Shown here piece by piece: positions 1 through 7,370 of a DNA stretch of 10,628 bases. A program made the translations under genes and the position numbers. The DNA is from JACVRW01 sp046735115 (lineage in GTDB: Bacteria; Actinomycetota; Thermoleophilia; Solirubrobacterales; Thermoleophilaceae), in NCBI GenBank assembly GCA_046735115.1, contig JBKPSR010000139.1, positions 1-10,628 on the forward strand, read 5' to 3'. The notes beneath the pieces were generated by a model. That model worked only from the letters and a program-made list of their open reading frames with translations. It searched no databases and had not been told where the DNA came from. Positions within the stretch are counted from its first letter, which is position 1, and each line of letters opens with the position of its first letter.

Positions 1-78
1 AGGGAGGTCGTCGGACTTGAGCGTGTGATCGCCGGCGCGGCAACGGCCGTCTCTGACGAGCAGCCGGTCGCCGTCTGA
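1..78 (+). CDS. Possible 3' end of an upstream gene (partial)
   Basis: Frame 1 is open from the window edge to a TGA at 76-78 and would encode the last 25 residues of a protein, ending DEQPVAV. Most third positions are G or C, as in the other genes here, and the other two forward frames close early. A strong hairpin lies about 20 bases past the stop, which fits a gene end. The stretch is too short to assign a family, and an open frame of this length can arise by chance in such G+C-rich DNA. This is a tentative call and no function is proposed. Confidence 0.35.
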   Translation, partial: REVVGLERVIAGAATAVSDEQPVAV

Positions 79-99
79 CCGATCATCACCGGCACGGCT

Positions 100-136
100 G
101 GAGCCGGACACCCTGTTTGCCGTGGGTTCCGGCTCC
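100..136 (+). terminator. Strong hairpin, probable terminator without a T-tract
   Basis: The left arm (100-113) and right arm (124-136) pair over 13 base pairs, with one bulged C at 109 and a 10-base loop. The outer eight pairs are perfect (GGAGCCGG with CCGGCTCC). No run of T follows; the next bases are C-rich. Stem-loops of this kind without a U-tract are often proposed as terminators in actinobacteria. It lies between the putative gene end at 78 and the kinase start at 187, so it could end upstream transcription. It could instead be a structured leader if the kinase promoter lies before it. Confidence 0.5.
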
Positions 137-186
137 CCTCCCGGCCGGTCCACAGTCATGAGAGTGTTGGACGGGATGGATCGGCC

Positions 187-2037
187 ATGACCGAGCTGGT
201 TGGTATCGCGGGCGGTGTCGAGATCGGCGGCTACCGGGTCGAGGAGCTGATCGGCCGCGGCGGCATGGGAGAGGTGTACCGCGCGCACGACGCCCGCCTC
301 GACAGGAACGTCGCCCTCAAGATCCTCGCTCCGCGTTACGCCGATGACGACAGGTTCCGCGAGCGCCTTCTCCGCGAGTCTCGGCTCGCCGCGAGCCTCG
401 ACCATTCGAACGTCGTCCCTGTGTACGACGCGGGCGAAGCTGACGCCGGCTTCTACCTCGCGATGCGCTACGTGGAGGGCGCGGACCTGCGCGCCGTGCT
501 TCGACGTGAAGGCCCGCTCGCTCCCGCCCGGGCACTCGCGATCGTCTCGCAGGTCGGGGAGGCGCTCGACGCCGCTCATGCGAAGGGGCTCGTCCACCGC
601 GACGTCAAGCCGTCGAACGTCTTGATCGACGAGCGTCGCCACTGCTACCTGGCCGACTTCGGACTCTCCCAGAGCGCGTCGGATCGCGGCCAGGCGACCG
701 ACGGCTCGCTGCTCGGGACGCTCGACTACGTCGCTCCGGAGCAGATTCGCGGTGACGAGGTCGACGGGCGGGCGGATGTCTACGCGCTCGGCTGCGTCCT
801 GTTCGAGTGTCTCACGGGCGAAAGTCCTCTCCGGCGTCCCTCAGAGGTCGCCACCCTCTACGCCCATCTCGAAGAGGATCCGCCACCCGCCTCGGCCCGC
901 CACTCTGCCCTACCCGCCGCGATCGACGCGGTGTTCGCTCGTGCGTTGGCGAAGGAGCCAGACGAGCGCCATTCGAGCTGCGCAGCACTCGTAGCCGACG
1001 CGAGCGCGGCGCTCGGACTCGACGTGGTGAGGCCGCGCCGGCTGAGGCTCGCGGTCGCCGCGAGCGCCGCCGTGCTCCTCGTCGCGGCGGCCGCGCTGGC
1101 CGCGGCCCTGCTCACGCGTGAGGCAGCGCCGGGCCAGCCGGGCGGCTCGTTGATCAGGATCGATCCGAAGAGCGGCGACACAACCGCCCGCTACACCGTC
1201 TCGACCTATCCAGGTGCGATCACGACCGGCGCCGGTCGCGTGTGGGTGGGTGACTACCGCGATGGTGCGCTCTGGACATTGGAGCCGCGCACGGGCGAGC
1301 TGAGGCGCATCGCCTCCGTGGGCGAGCCGCGTGATCTAACGGCGCTCGGCGGCAAGATCTACGTCGTCTCTGACAGCGGGGAGGTCTTCAGGCAAGTCTT
1401 CACCGGAACAGTTGCCCGCTACGACGCAGTCACCGGGGTGCGAGAGCGCAAGGTGGACCTGTACAGCTGCACGATCGCCGGAGGAGAGGGTGTCCTCTGG
1501 TCGATGGGTCTCTTCGGGGACAAGCGGCTGAGCACCGGCCCCGGAGAGCTCCGGATCGTACGGGACGTCGCGATCCCTTATCGCGAGCCGGCCTCGGTTG
1601 GGACGACTCGCAACAACCAGCGCGACCTTGCCGTGGGCTACGGGTCGGTGTGGGTGCTGGGCGACGGGATCGACCGGCGGATGTGGCGGCTCGATCGCTC
1701 GAGCGGACGCATCCTCGCCACGATCGAGCTCCCCTTCATCCCGCGAACGGTCGCGGCGGGCGAGGGAGGCGTGTGGGTCACCGCACCACTCGACGACCGC
1801 GTGTTCGAGATCGATCCCGAGACCAACGCCATCAAGGCGATGACTCCCACGGGCCGCGGCGCGAGTGGAGTCGCGACCGGAGCCGGCTCGGTCTGGGTGA
1901 CGAGCACGATCGACGGCACGGTCTCACGCATCGACCCGGACACCGCCAAGGTCGTCGATCAGGTCGACGTGGGCGGGCGGCCACGCGAGGTCGCGGTTGG
2001 CGCGGACGGCGTGTGGGTGACCGCCTATGGGAGCTGA
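187..2037 (+). CDS. Transmembrane Ser/Thr protein kinase with extracytoplasmic beta-propeller
   Basis: This is a 616-residue PknB-type kinase that should phosphorylate Ser/Thr on cytoplasmic targets. Visible motifs are the glycine loop GRGGMGEV (23-30), ATP lysine K45, a likely helix-C glutamate E64, catalytic HRDVKPSN (137-144), DFG (157-159), an activation loop with T171, S174 and T178, and APE (183-185). The catalytic set is complete, so it should be active. One hydrophobic segment (about 287-309) follows a basic stretch and predicts a cytoplasmic kinase with an external C-terminus. Residues 320-616 hold repeats with VWV and IDP-T cores, like Vgb/YVTN/PQQ propellers. I count seven blades, the last completed by the first strand (320-340). 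PASTA repeats are absent. The ATG at 187 is the only good start; its ribosome site is weak. The gene overlaps the next by 11 bases. The sensed ligand is unknown. Confidence 0.93.
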   Translation: MTELVGIAGGVEIGGYRVEELIGRGGMGEVYRAHDARLDRNVALKILAPRYADDDRFRERLLRESRLAASLDHSNVVPVYDAGEADAGFYLAMRYVEGADLRAVLRREGPLAPARALAIVSQVGEALDAAHAKGLVHRDVKPSNVLIDERRHCYLADFGLSQSASDRGQATDGSLLGTLDYVAPEQIRGDEVDGRADVYALGCVLFECLTGESPLRRPSEVATLYAHLEEDPPPASARHSALPAAIDAVFARALAKEPDERHSSCAALVADASAALGLDVVRPRRLRLAVAASAAVLLVAAAALAAALLTREAAPGQPGGSLIRIDPKSGDTTARYTVSTYPGAITTGAGRVWVGDYRDGALWTLEPRTGELRRIASVGEPRDLTALGGKIYVVSDSGEVFRQVFTGTVARYDAVTGVRERKVDLYSCTIAGGEGVLWSMGLFGDKRLSTGPGELRIVRDVAIPYREPASVGTTRNNQRDLAVGYGSVWVLGDGIDRRMWRLDRSSGRILATIELPFIPRTVAAGEGGVWVTAPLDDRVFEIDPETNAIKAMTPTGRGASGVATGAGSVWVTSTIDGTVSRIDPDTAKVVDQVDVGGRPREVAVGADGVWVTAYGS

Positions 2038-3340
2038 TCTCTCTCGGGTCGCTCGGCTGCTGGCCGTCGCGTCGCTCGCTGTGGCTGCAGCGGGGTGCTC
2101 GGGCGGCGAGCAGCCGATACGGATCGGCCTGCTGACCGACTGTCGCGGGCTCTTCGGGGGCTACGAGGACGGGATGCTCGCCGGCGCCGAGCTGCCGCTG
2201 GTCGAGCGGGGTGCGCGCCTCACGAACGGAAAGCCGTCCGGAGGCGTCTCCGAGGCCCGGGCTGCCGGCCGCGACGTCGAGCTGGTCAGGGGATGCACCG
2301 AAGAAAGCGAGCACACGATCCTCGTGGAGGAGGCGCGTCGGCTCATCGAGGTCGAGGACGTCGACGCGGTCGTCGGCGCCATCGGCGAGTCGGACTCGCT
2401 CGTGTTCCGCGAGCTTGCGCGCAAATACCCGCACGTGATCTTCATACCGGCCTGGTCGGGTCCGCAGGAGCTCACGCTGCGCCATCCCGCCGCCAACGTC
2501 TATCGCTTCGACACCGACGAAGCTCAGGACGTAGCGGGGCTAGGGAGCTATGCGTATCGCGAGCTTGGATGGCGCCGCGCCACGGTCGTCGCCGACGCGA
2601 CACCCGTCGGGTGGCAGGAGGAAGCGGCTTTCGTCGCGGAGTTCTGCGCCCTCGGCGGGAACGTGACAGCGCGCTTCACCGAGCCGATCGACCTCCACGA
2701 CCCGAAGGTCGCCCGCGCCCTCCGAGGCGCCGACGGCGTCGCCGCGCTCATGTACGGGGGGCTCTTCGTGCCGCCTGAGGCTCTGCACGCGCTGGCCCGT
2801 ACGCTCGGCTCGCCTGAGCACCGGATCGTCGTCGGCACGTATGTGCTCGAGGACTCGAACACCCTCGTGCCCGTGGCCCACCCACCCGCCGGGGTCGTCG
2901 GCGCGTCGTCGATCCCGCCCGCAGGCGCGACACCTGCGCTGCGCCGTTACGAGGCAGCGTTCTCGAAGACGTTTCCCGGCCTGCCGCCCTCGGATGCCGA
3001 AACACCGGTCGTGCTGGCCTTCCACGACGCCATTGAGGGTCTGCTGCGCGGGCTCGAGGCCTCCGACGGCGACCTGTCGGATGGCCGCAGGCGGCTCCGC
3101 GAGGCACTCGCGCGACTGAGATTCGACCTTCCTACGGGCCCCGTGCACCTCGACCGGAACCACCAGGCGGTGCGCAACACGTACCTGAAGCGAATTGAGG
3201 GCGGCAAAGGGGCGTTCCGGCTCGTGAGTGCCGTGCCGAAGGTCGAGCAGACGTTCGGGGGTCTCCTCTCCGACGCCCCCGCCCCCGGCCCCGGCAGCCA
3301 GCCGTGCCGCAAGGCGACTCCGCCCCCTTGGGTGCACTAA
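2027..3340 (+). CDS. Lipoprotein ABC-type substrate-binding protein (branched-chain amino acid type, Peripla_BP_6-like)
   Basis: This is a 437-residue secreted lipoprotein. A short N-region and hydrophobic core lead to the lipobox AAGC with lipidated C24. The mature part starts with a beta strand (IRIGLLTD) and has alternating alpha/beta segments of two lobes, including the hinge-like region DAVVGAIGESDS (113-124) and a late GPVHLDRN motif (371-378) typical of periplasmic binding protein type I folds. C39 and C90 could form a disulfide. The tail (417-437) is proline-rich, with one cysteine. The ATG at 2027 lies inside the kinase gene, after a weak GGTGA six bases upstream, so the two are probably translationally coupled. 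No permease or ATPase gene accompanies it. The ligand cannot be told from sequence; it may be a solute receptor for the kinase or an orphan transporter component. Confidence 0.85.
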   Translation: MGADLSRVARLLAVASLAVAAAGCSGGEQPIRIGLLTDCRGLFGGYEDGMLAGAELPLVERGARLTNGKPSGGVSEARAAGRDVELVRGCTEESEHTILVEEARRLIEVEDVDAVVGAIGESDSLVFRELARKYPHVIFIPAWSGPQELTLRHPAANVYRFDTDEAQDVAGLGSYAYRELGWRRATVVADATPVGWQEEAAFVAEFCALGGNVTARFTEPIDLHDPKVARALRGADGVAALMYGGLFVPPEALHALARTLGSPEHRIVVGTYVLEDSNTLVPVAHPPAGVVGASSIPPAGATPALRRYEAAFSKTFPGLPPSDAETPVVLAFHDAIEGLLRGLEASDGDLSDGRRRLREALARLRFDLPTGPVHLDRNHQAVRNTYLKRIEGGKGAFRLVSAVPKVEQTFGGLLSDAPAPGPGSQPCRKATPPPWVH

Positions 3341-4929
3341 CCGCTCTGACCCACTGTCCAGGTGAAGCGGGTCTCGCTCGAGCGCGGACCCAGGCCTCCG
3401 GGACGGAGTCCTCCCCGTACGATCAGCGTCGGGTGGCGCGGCGAGGTGGCGAGCGCGGCGCGCGCATGCCCGATCCCATCGCGGCGCCAGCGCTCGGTGA
3501 GCCCGACGATCACGACGGCCGCGTCTTGCGTGGCCTCGACCAGCGCCTCTGCCGTCGGCTCGACGAGCAGCGGCTCCGCGTGCACGCCAAGCGCCCTCTG
3601 GACCGCGAGTGACGCGCTGGCGAGGGTGCGGCTGGCGTCGCCGCCCCCGGCGCCCGAGGAGGCGCCGGCCAGGATGAGCGGCAACTCGGCCCCCAGCGCG
3701 AACCACGCGCCGAGCTCGACCGCTGACCAGTCGTGCTCGGCTCCGGTGAAGGGGACGACGACGGCATCGCCACCGGGGGCGCCGTCGACAAGGACTGCGA
3801 CGTCGCATGCGGCATCCTCCAGGAGCGTCAAGAGCCGGCCGTCGTCGAGCAGTCGGTCGGGTGCGTCGACGAGCACGAGCTCCGCCTCCTGCTCGCTCGC
3901 CAGCCGCGACAAATCCCTGCCCGCCATGACGGAAGTGAACGCAGCGGCACGCACGTCCACGTCGCGAGCGGTCAGTTCCTCCCGACGTGCTCGCAGGTGG
4001 GCCGACGCAGCCGCGAGCTCGCTCGCATCGGCGACTGTGGACGCGAGGACGATCTCCCGCGGGCCCGCGATCCTGGCTAGCGGCTCGGCGAGACGCAGCA
4101 GCGTCGCCGCGGCCTCGAGCTCGAGCGCGGCGACGAGCACGACGCGCGCCCTCGGCTCGATCGCCCGGCGGCGCGGAGGCTCGAGATCGAGCGCCGGATC
4201 GTGCTGAAGGATCGCGCGCTCGAGCTCCTGAAGCTCTGCTCCGGGCTCGATTCCGAGCTGCTCGACAAGGGTTGCACGAGCTTCCCGGTATGCGGCGAGT
4301 GCGTCGGCCTGGCGGCCACAGCGGTAGAGAGCCAGCATCTGCAGCGCACGCGGTCGCTCGCGGAGCGGGTACTCGGTCGCGAGCACCTCGAGCTCACCCA
4401 CGAGCTCGGTGTGACGTCCGCACGCAAGGTCAGCCTGGATCCGCCGCTCGAGCGCCACGAGCCGGAGCTCGTCGAGTCGGGCGGCTGCCTGCCTCAACAC
4501 TCCTTCGTCGGCGACGTCTGCCAGAGCAGGTCCGCGCCAGAGCGCAAGCGACTCGCGCAGCAGCACCGCCGCGTCCTGGGCTCGCCCTCGCTCGAGGAGC
4601 TCGGTGCCGTCGGACACGAGTGTCTCGAAGCGATGGAGATCGAGCGAATCGTGATCCATTCGCAGCAGGTAGCCCGGCTCACGGGTCTCGATGGTCTCGC
4701 GGCCGAGCTCCTTGCGGAGCTGTGAGATGTATCCCTGGACCACGTTTGCCGCGGTGTCGGGCGGCTCCTCCGCCCACACCCCGTCGATGAGCCGCGACGT
4801 CGAGACGACCTGACCGGAGTGGAGCACTAGGACGGCTAGCACGGCGCGCGGGCGGGAGCCGCCGAGCTTGATAGGCGCCCCGTCAGCGAGCGCCTCGAGT
4901 GGGCCGAGGACGCGGAATTCCGTGCTCAA
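3337..4929 (-). CDS. BTAD/SARP-like transcriptional regulator with C-terminal USP-like domains
   Basis: The product has 530 residues. Residues 1-95 form an OmpR/SARP-type winged helix, beginning with the family-typical FRVLGPLE and including the likely recognition helix ANVVQGYISQLRKEL (61-75). Residues 100-246 are a bacterial transcriptional activation domain of TPR-like helices. Residues 260-530 are neither NB-ARC nor FHA. They look like two alpha/beta units resembling universal stress protein or antiporter-tail domains, with VVVPFTGAEHDW (390-401) and DASRTLASASLAVQRALGV (431-449) as marks. The start is TTG at 4929-4927, overlapping the argG stop in TTGA; the frame is open far upstream, but only as a shadow of argG. 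No ATG or GTG sits near the conserved N-terminus, and no clear ribosome site is seen, so translation probably depends on argG. The target genes are unknown. Confidence 0.85.
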   Translation of the reverse strand: MSTEFRVLGPLEALADGAPIKLGGSRPRAVLAVLVLHSGQVVSTSRLIDGVWAEEPPDTAANVVQGYISQLRKELGRETIETREPGYLLRMDHDSLDLHRFETLVSDGTELLERGRAQDAAVLLRESLALWRGPALADVADEGVLRQAAARLDELRLVALERRIQADLACGRHTELVGELEVLATEYPLRERPRALQMLALYRCGRQADALAAYREARATLVEQLGIEPGAELQELERAILQHDPALDLEPPRRRAIEPRARVVLVAALELEAAATLLRLAEPLARIAGPREIVLASTVADASELAAASAHLRARREELTARDVDVRAAAFTSVMAGRDLSRLASEQEAELVLVDAPDRLLDDGRLLTLLEDAACDVAVLVDGAPGGDAVVVPFTGAEHDWSAVELGAWFALGAELPLILAGASSGAGGGDASRTLASASLAVQRALGVHAEPLLVEPTAEALVEATQDAAVVIVGLTERWRRDGIGHARAALATSPRHPTLIVRGGLRPGGLGPRSSETRFTWTVGQSG

Positions 4930-6194
4930 CAGTCGCGCCGGTTGCGCACGTTGTACGCCATTCGCGACTGGAGCGACCACAGCTCGATGAAGCCCGGGCT
5001 CGCCTGCTGGGAGAAGAGGCCGCCCGACTCGCCGAAGCCTGCGAGCGCCGGGTCGTAGAGCGCGTTGGGGGAGCGGCGCGCGGCCGGGCGGGCGCTCCCC
5101 TTGTAGAGCCGCATCGTGATCTCGCCGGTCACCTGCTCGTTGACCGAGTCCATCAGCGCGTTCAGGTCGGCCAGGAGCGGCTCGTACCAGAGCCCTGCAT
5201 AGACGAGGTAGGCCCAGTGCGCGTCGAGCTGCGGCTTGAAGTTGTTCTGGTGGATCGTGCCGACGAGCTTCTCGAGCTCCTTGTGCGCCGTGAGCACGAT
5301 CGCCGCGGCCGGCACCTCGTAGAGGTCGCGGACCTTGAGGCCGACGATCCGGTCCTCGATGTGGTCGACGATCCCGACGCCGTGGCGCGAGCCGAGCTCG
5401 CCCGCGCGCTCCAGCAGCGCGACGAGCTCGAGCCGCTCGCCGTTCAGCGAGACCGGGCAGCCGCGCTCGAAGCCCACGACCACGTCCTCGGGCTCGTCGG
5501 GTGCCTCCTCCGGCCGGGTCACGAGGTTGAAGACGTCGTCGTGCGGCGGCTCGTCCAGGTCCTCGATGGCGCCGCCCTCGGACGAGCGCCCCCAGAGGTT
5601 GTCGTCGATCGAGTACGGCGGCGTCTCGGTGCCGCCCTTCACCGCGATGCCGTGCTCGCGCGCGTAGCGGATCTCCTCCTCGCGGCCCATCTGCCAGCCG
5701 CGCACCGGGGCGATGATCTTCATCTCCGGGTCGAGGGCGATCACGGTCGACTCGATGCGCACCTGGTCGTTGCCCTTGCCGGTGCAGCCGTGGGCGACCG
5801 TGTCGCAGCCGCTCCGGCGCGCGTACTCGACGGCGAGCTTCGCGATCAGTGGCCGCCCAAGCGCGGTGAAGAGCGGGTAGCCGCCGCCGTAGAGCCCGTT
5901 CGCCTTGATGGCCGGCAGCACGTAGTCGCGGGCGAACTCCTCGCGCGCGTCGACCACGTGGCAGTCGAGCGCGCCCAGGTGCAGCGCCTTGCCCTTGACG
6001 ACCTCGTAGTCCTCTCCCGGCTGCCCCAGGTTGACCGTGAGCGCGACCACCTCGGCCTCGTACTCGTCCTGGATCCACTTGAGCATCACGGACGTGTCGA
6101 GGCCGCCCGAGTAGAGCAAGAGGACGCGCCCGACCTCGCCCGGCTCGGCCTCGTACGAGGCGGTCTTGATCAGGGTGTGGCGCTCGGCGGGCAT
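4926..6194 (-). CDS. argG: Argininosuccinate synthase
   Basis: This enzyme condenses citrulline and aspartate with ATP to give argininosuccinate, AMP and pyrophosphate, the penultimate step of arginine synthesis, in the cytoplasm. The 422-residue length is normal. The ATP-binding motif YSGGLDTS is at 28-35, GCTGKGNDQ at 136-144, and the substrate-binding SIDDNLWGRS at 195-204, all intact. The first 20 residues precede the usual N-terminus as a short extension. The ATG at 6194 is supported by AGGG ten bases upstream (6205-6208), which overlaps the argD stop; the gap from argD is 12 bases. Its TGA overlaps the TTG start of the BTAD regulator by four bases. Family assignment is secure. Confidence 0.97.
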   Translation of the reverse strand: MPAERHTLIKTASYEAEPGEVGRVLLLYSGGLDTSVMLKWIQDEYEAEVVALTVNLGQPGEDYEVVKGKALHLGALDCHVVDAREEFARDYVLPAIKANGLYGGGYPLFTALGRPLIAKLAVEYARRSGCDTVAHGCTGKGNDQVRIESTVIALDPEMKIIAPVRGWQMGREEEIRYAREHGIAVKGGTETPPYSIDDNLWGRSSEGGAIEDLDEPPHDDVFNLVTRPEEAPDEPEDVVVGFERGCPVSLNGERLELVALLERAGELGSRHGVGIVDHIEDRIVGLKVRDLYEVPAAAIVLTAHKELEKLVGTIHQNNFKPQLDAHWAYLVYAGLWYEPLLADLNALMDSVNEQVTGEITMRLYKGSARPAARRSPNALYDPALAGFGESGGLFSQQASPGFIELWSLQSRMAYNVRNRRDC

Positions 6195-6206
6195 CGCGCG
6201 CGGACC

Positions 6207-7370
6207 CTAGTGGAGCTCCGCTCCGAGCCGAGCGACGGCCTCGTCCACCTCGGCCTCCGTCACCGTGAGAGGGGGAAGCATCCGGATCGTCTCCGGGCCG
6301 GTAGCGTGTACGACGAGCCGCTCCTCGAGGAGCGCGCGGCGCGCGACGGCGGGCGCGTCCGGGAGGTCGAACCCGACCATCAGGCCGAAGCCGCGCGGCT
6401 CGAGGCCGAGGCCGCGCAGGCCGGTGGCGAGCTGATCGCCGCGCTCGCGAACCGCGTCCAGGAAGCCGAAGCCGGTCACCACGTCGAGCACCGCGTGGGC
6501 CGCGGCAGCCACGACAGGGCCGCCCCCGAAGGTCGAGCCGTGGTCGCCCGGCTCCAGCACGTCGGCGGTCTCGGCGTTCGTGACGCAGGCGCCGATTGGG
6601 AGCCCGCCGCCGAGCCCCTTCGCGACCGTCATCGCGTCCGGCGTGACGCCCAGCTGCCGGTGCGCCCACAGCGTGCCGGTGCGGCCCATCCCGCACTGGA
6701 TCTCGTCGAAGACGAGCAGCGCGCCGTGCACGTCGCAGGCCGCGCGGGCGGCGTGCAGCAGCTCGGCGTCGAGCGGGTGGATGCCGGACTCGCCCTGGAT
6801 CGGCTCCAGCAGCACCGCGGCGGTCTGGTCGCCGACGGCCGCTGTCAGAGCGGGTACATCGTTACGTGGTACCACCCTGAAGCCCGGCACGAGTGGCGCG
6901 AACGGCGCCTGCTTCGACTCCTGGGGGGTGGCCGACAGCGCGCCCATCGTGCGGCCGTGGAAGCCGCCCTCCATCACCACGAACTCGCCCGCGGGTCGGC
7001 GCTTGCGCGCGAGCTTCAGCGCGCACTCGATCGCCTCGGCGCCGGAGTTGCAGAGGAACACGCGCCCGCCGAGCGAGAGGCCGGCCAGCCGCTCAGCGAG
7101 TCGCAGGCCGGGCTCGGTGTAGAAGAGGTTGCCCACGTGCATGAGCCTGCCGGCCTGCTCGCGGATCCCCGCCACGACGCGCGGATGGCAGTGGCCAAGC
7201 TGGGCCACCGAGATCCCGGTCAGGAAGTCGAGGTACTCGTTGCCCTCGTCGTCCCACAGGCGCGTGCCCTCGCCCCGCACGAACTGGACCGGATTCCGCG
7301 CATAGGTCGCCATGACCGCGTCGCGCTCCATTTGCTGGAGCTCGGCGAGGGATCGAACCGCTAGGGCCAC
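6207..7370 (-). CDS. argD: Acetylornithine aminotransferase
   Basis: This PLP enzyme transfers an amino group from glutamate to N-acetylglutamate semialdehyde, giving N-acetylornithine; many family members also act on succinyl-diaminopimelate. With the GTG start the protein has 387 residues. Visible are the NSGAEAIECALKLAR region (108-122), GGFHGRTMGALSATPQ (135-150), the PLP-ring aspartate in FDEIQCGMGRTG (D222), Schiff-base lysine K251 in TVAKGLGGGLPIG, and GDHGSTFGGGP (275-285). The start is uncertain. GTG at 7370 overlaps argB by ten bases, has GGGA at 7378-7381, and keeps the helix SLAELQ that I expect in relatives. ATG at 7331 would give 374 residues. Function is secure as a class III aminotransferase, and the operon context makes ArgD the natural call. 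Confidence 0.93.
   Translation of the reverse strand: MALAVRSLAELQQMERDAVMATYARNPVQFVRGEGTRLWDDEGNEYLDFLTGISVAQLGHCHPRVVAGIREQAGRLMHVGNLFYTEPGLRLAERLAGLSLGGRVFLCNSGAEAIECALKLARKRRPAGEFVVMEGGFHGRTMGALSATPQESKQAPFAPLVPGFRVVPRNDVPALTAAVGDQTAAVLLEPIQGESGIHPLDAELLHAARAACDVHGALLVFDEIQCGMGRTGTLWAHRQLGVTPDAMTVAKGLGGGLPIGACVTNAETADVLEPGDHGSTFGGGPVVAAAAHAVLDVVTGFGFLDAVRERGDQLATGLRGLGLEPRGFGLMVGFDLPDAPAVARRALLEERLVVHATGPETIRMLPPLTVTEAEVDEAVARLGAELH

Noticed and set aside
79..186. Sigma-70-like promoter for the kinase gene
   Set aside because: A TTGCCG at 117-122 resembles a -35 box, but no -10-like hexamer lies at the right distance. A promoter is needed somewhere, but I cannot place it.
3285..3312. 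Possible terminator hairpin near the end of the lipoprotein gene
   Set aside because: The best pairing is CGGCA with TGCCG around an eight-base loop, only five pairs, with no T-run. The C-rich bases here simply encode a Pro/Gly linker.
1832..3808. Minus-strand ORFs 1832-2485 and 2540-3808
   Set aside because: They run opposite the lipoprotein gene and into the regulator in another frame. They are very Arg-rich, without domains or ribosome sites.
4930..6696. Upstream extension of the BTAD regulator frame to a 1119-residue protein
   Set aside because: The extra part lies in another frame over argG and argD and is low-complexity Arg/Gly/Ala. The winged-helix domain starts right at the TTG, so the long form is not real.
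4899..7364. 821-codon ORF on the + strand
   Set aside because: It is antisense to argG and argD, which have full catalytic motifs. Its translation is rich in Arg, Val, Leu, Asp and His with no recognisable domain, typical of a shadow frame in G+C-rich DNA.
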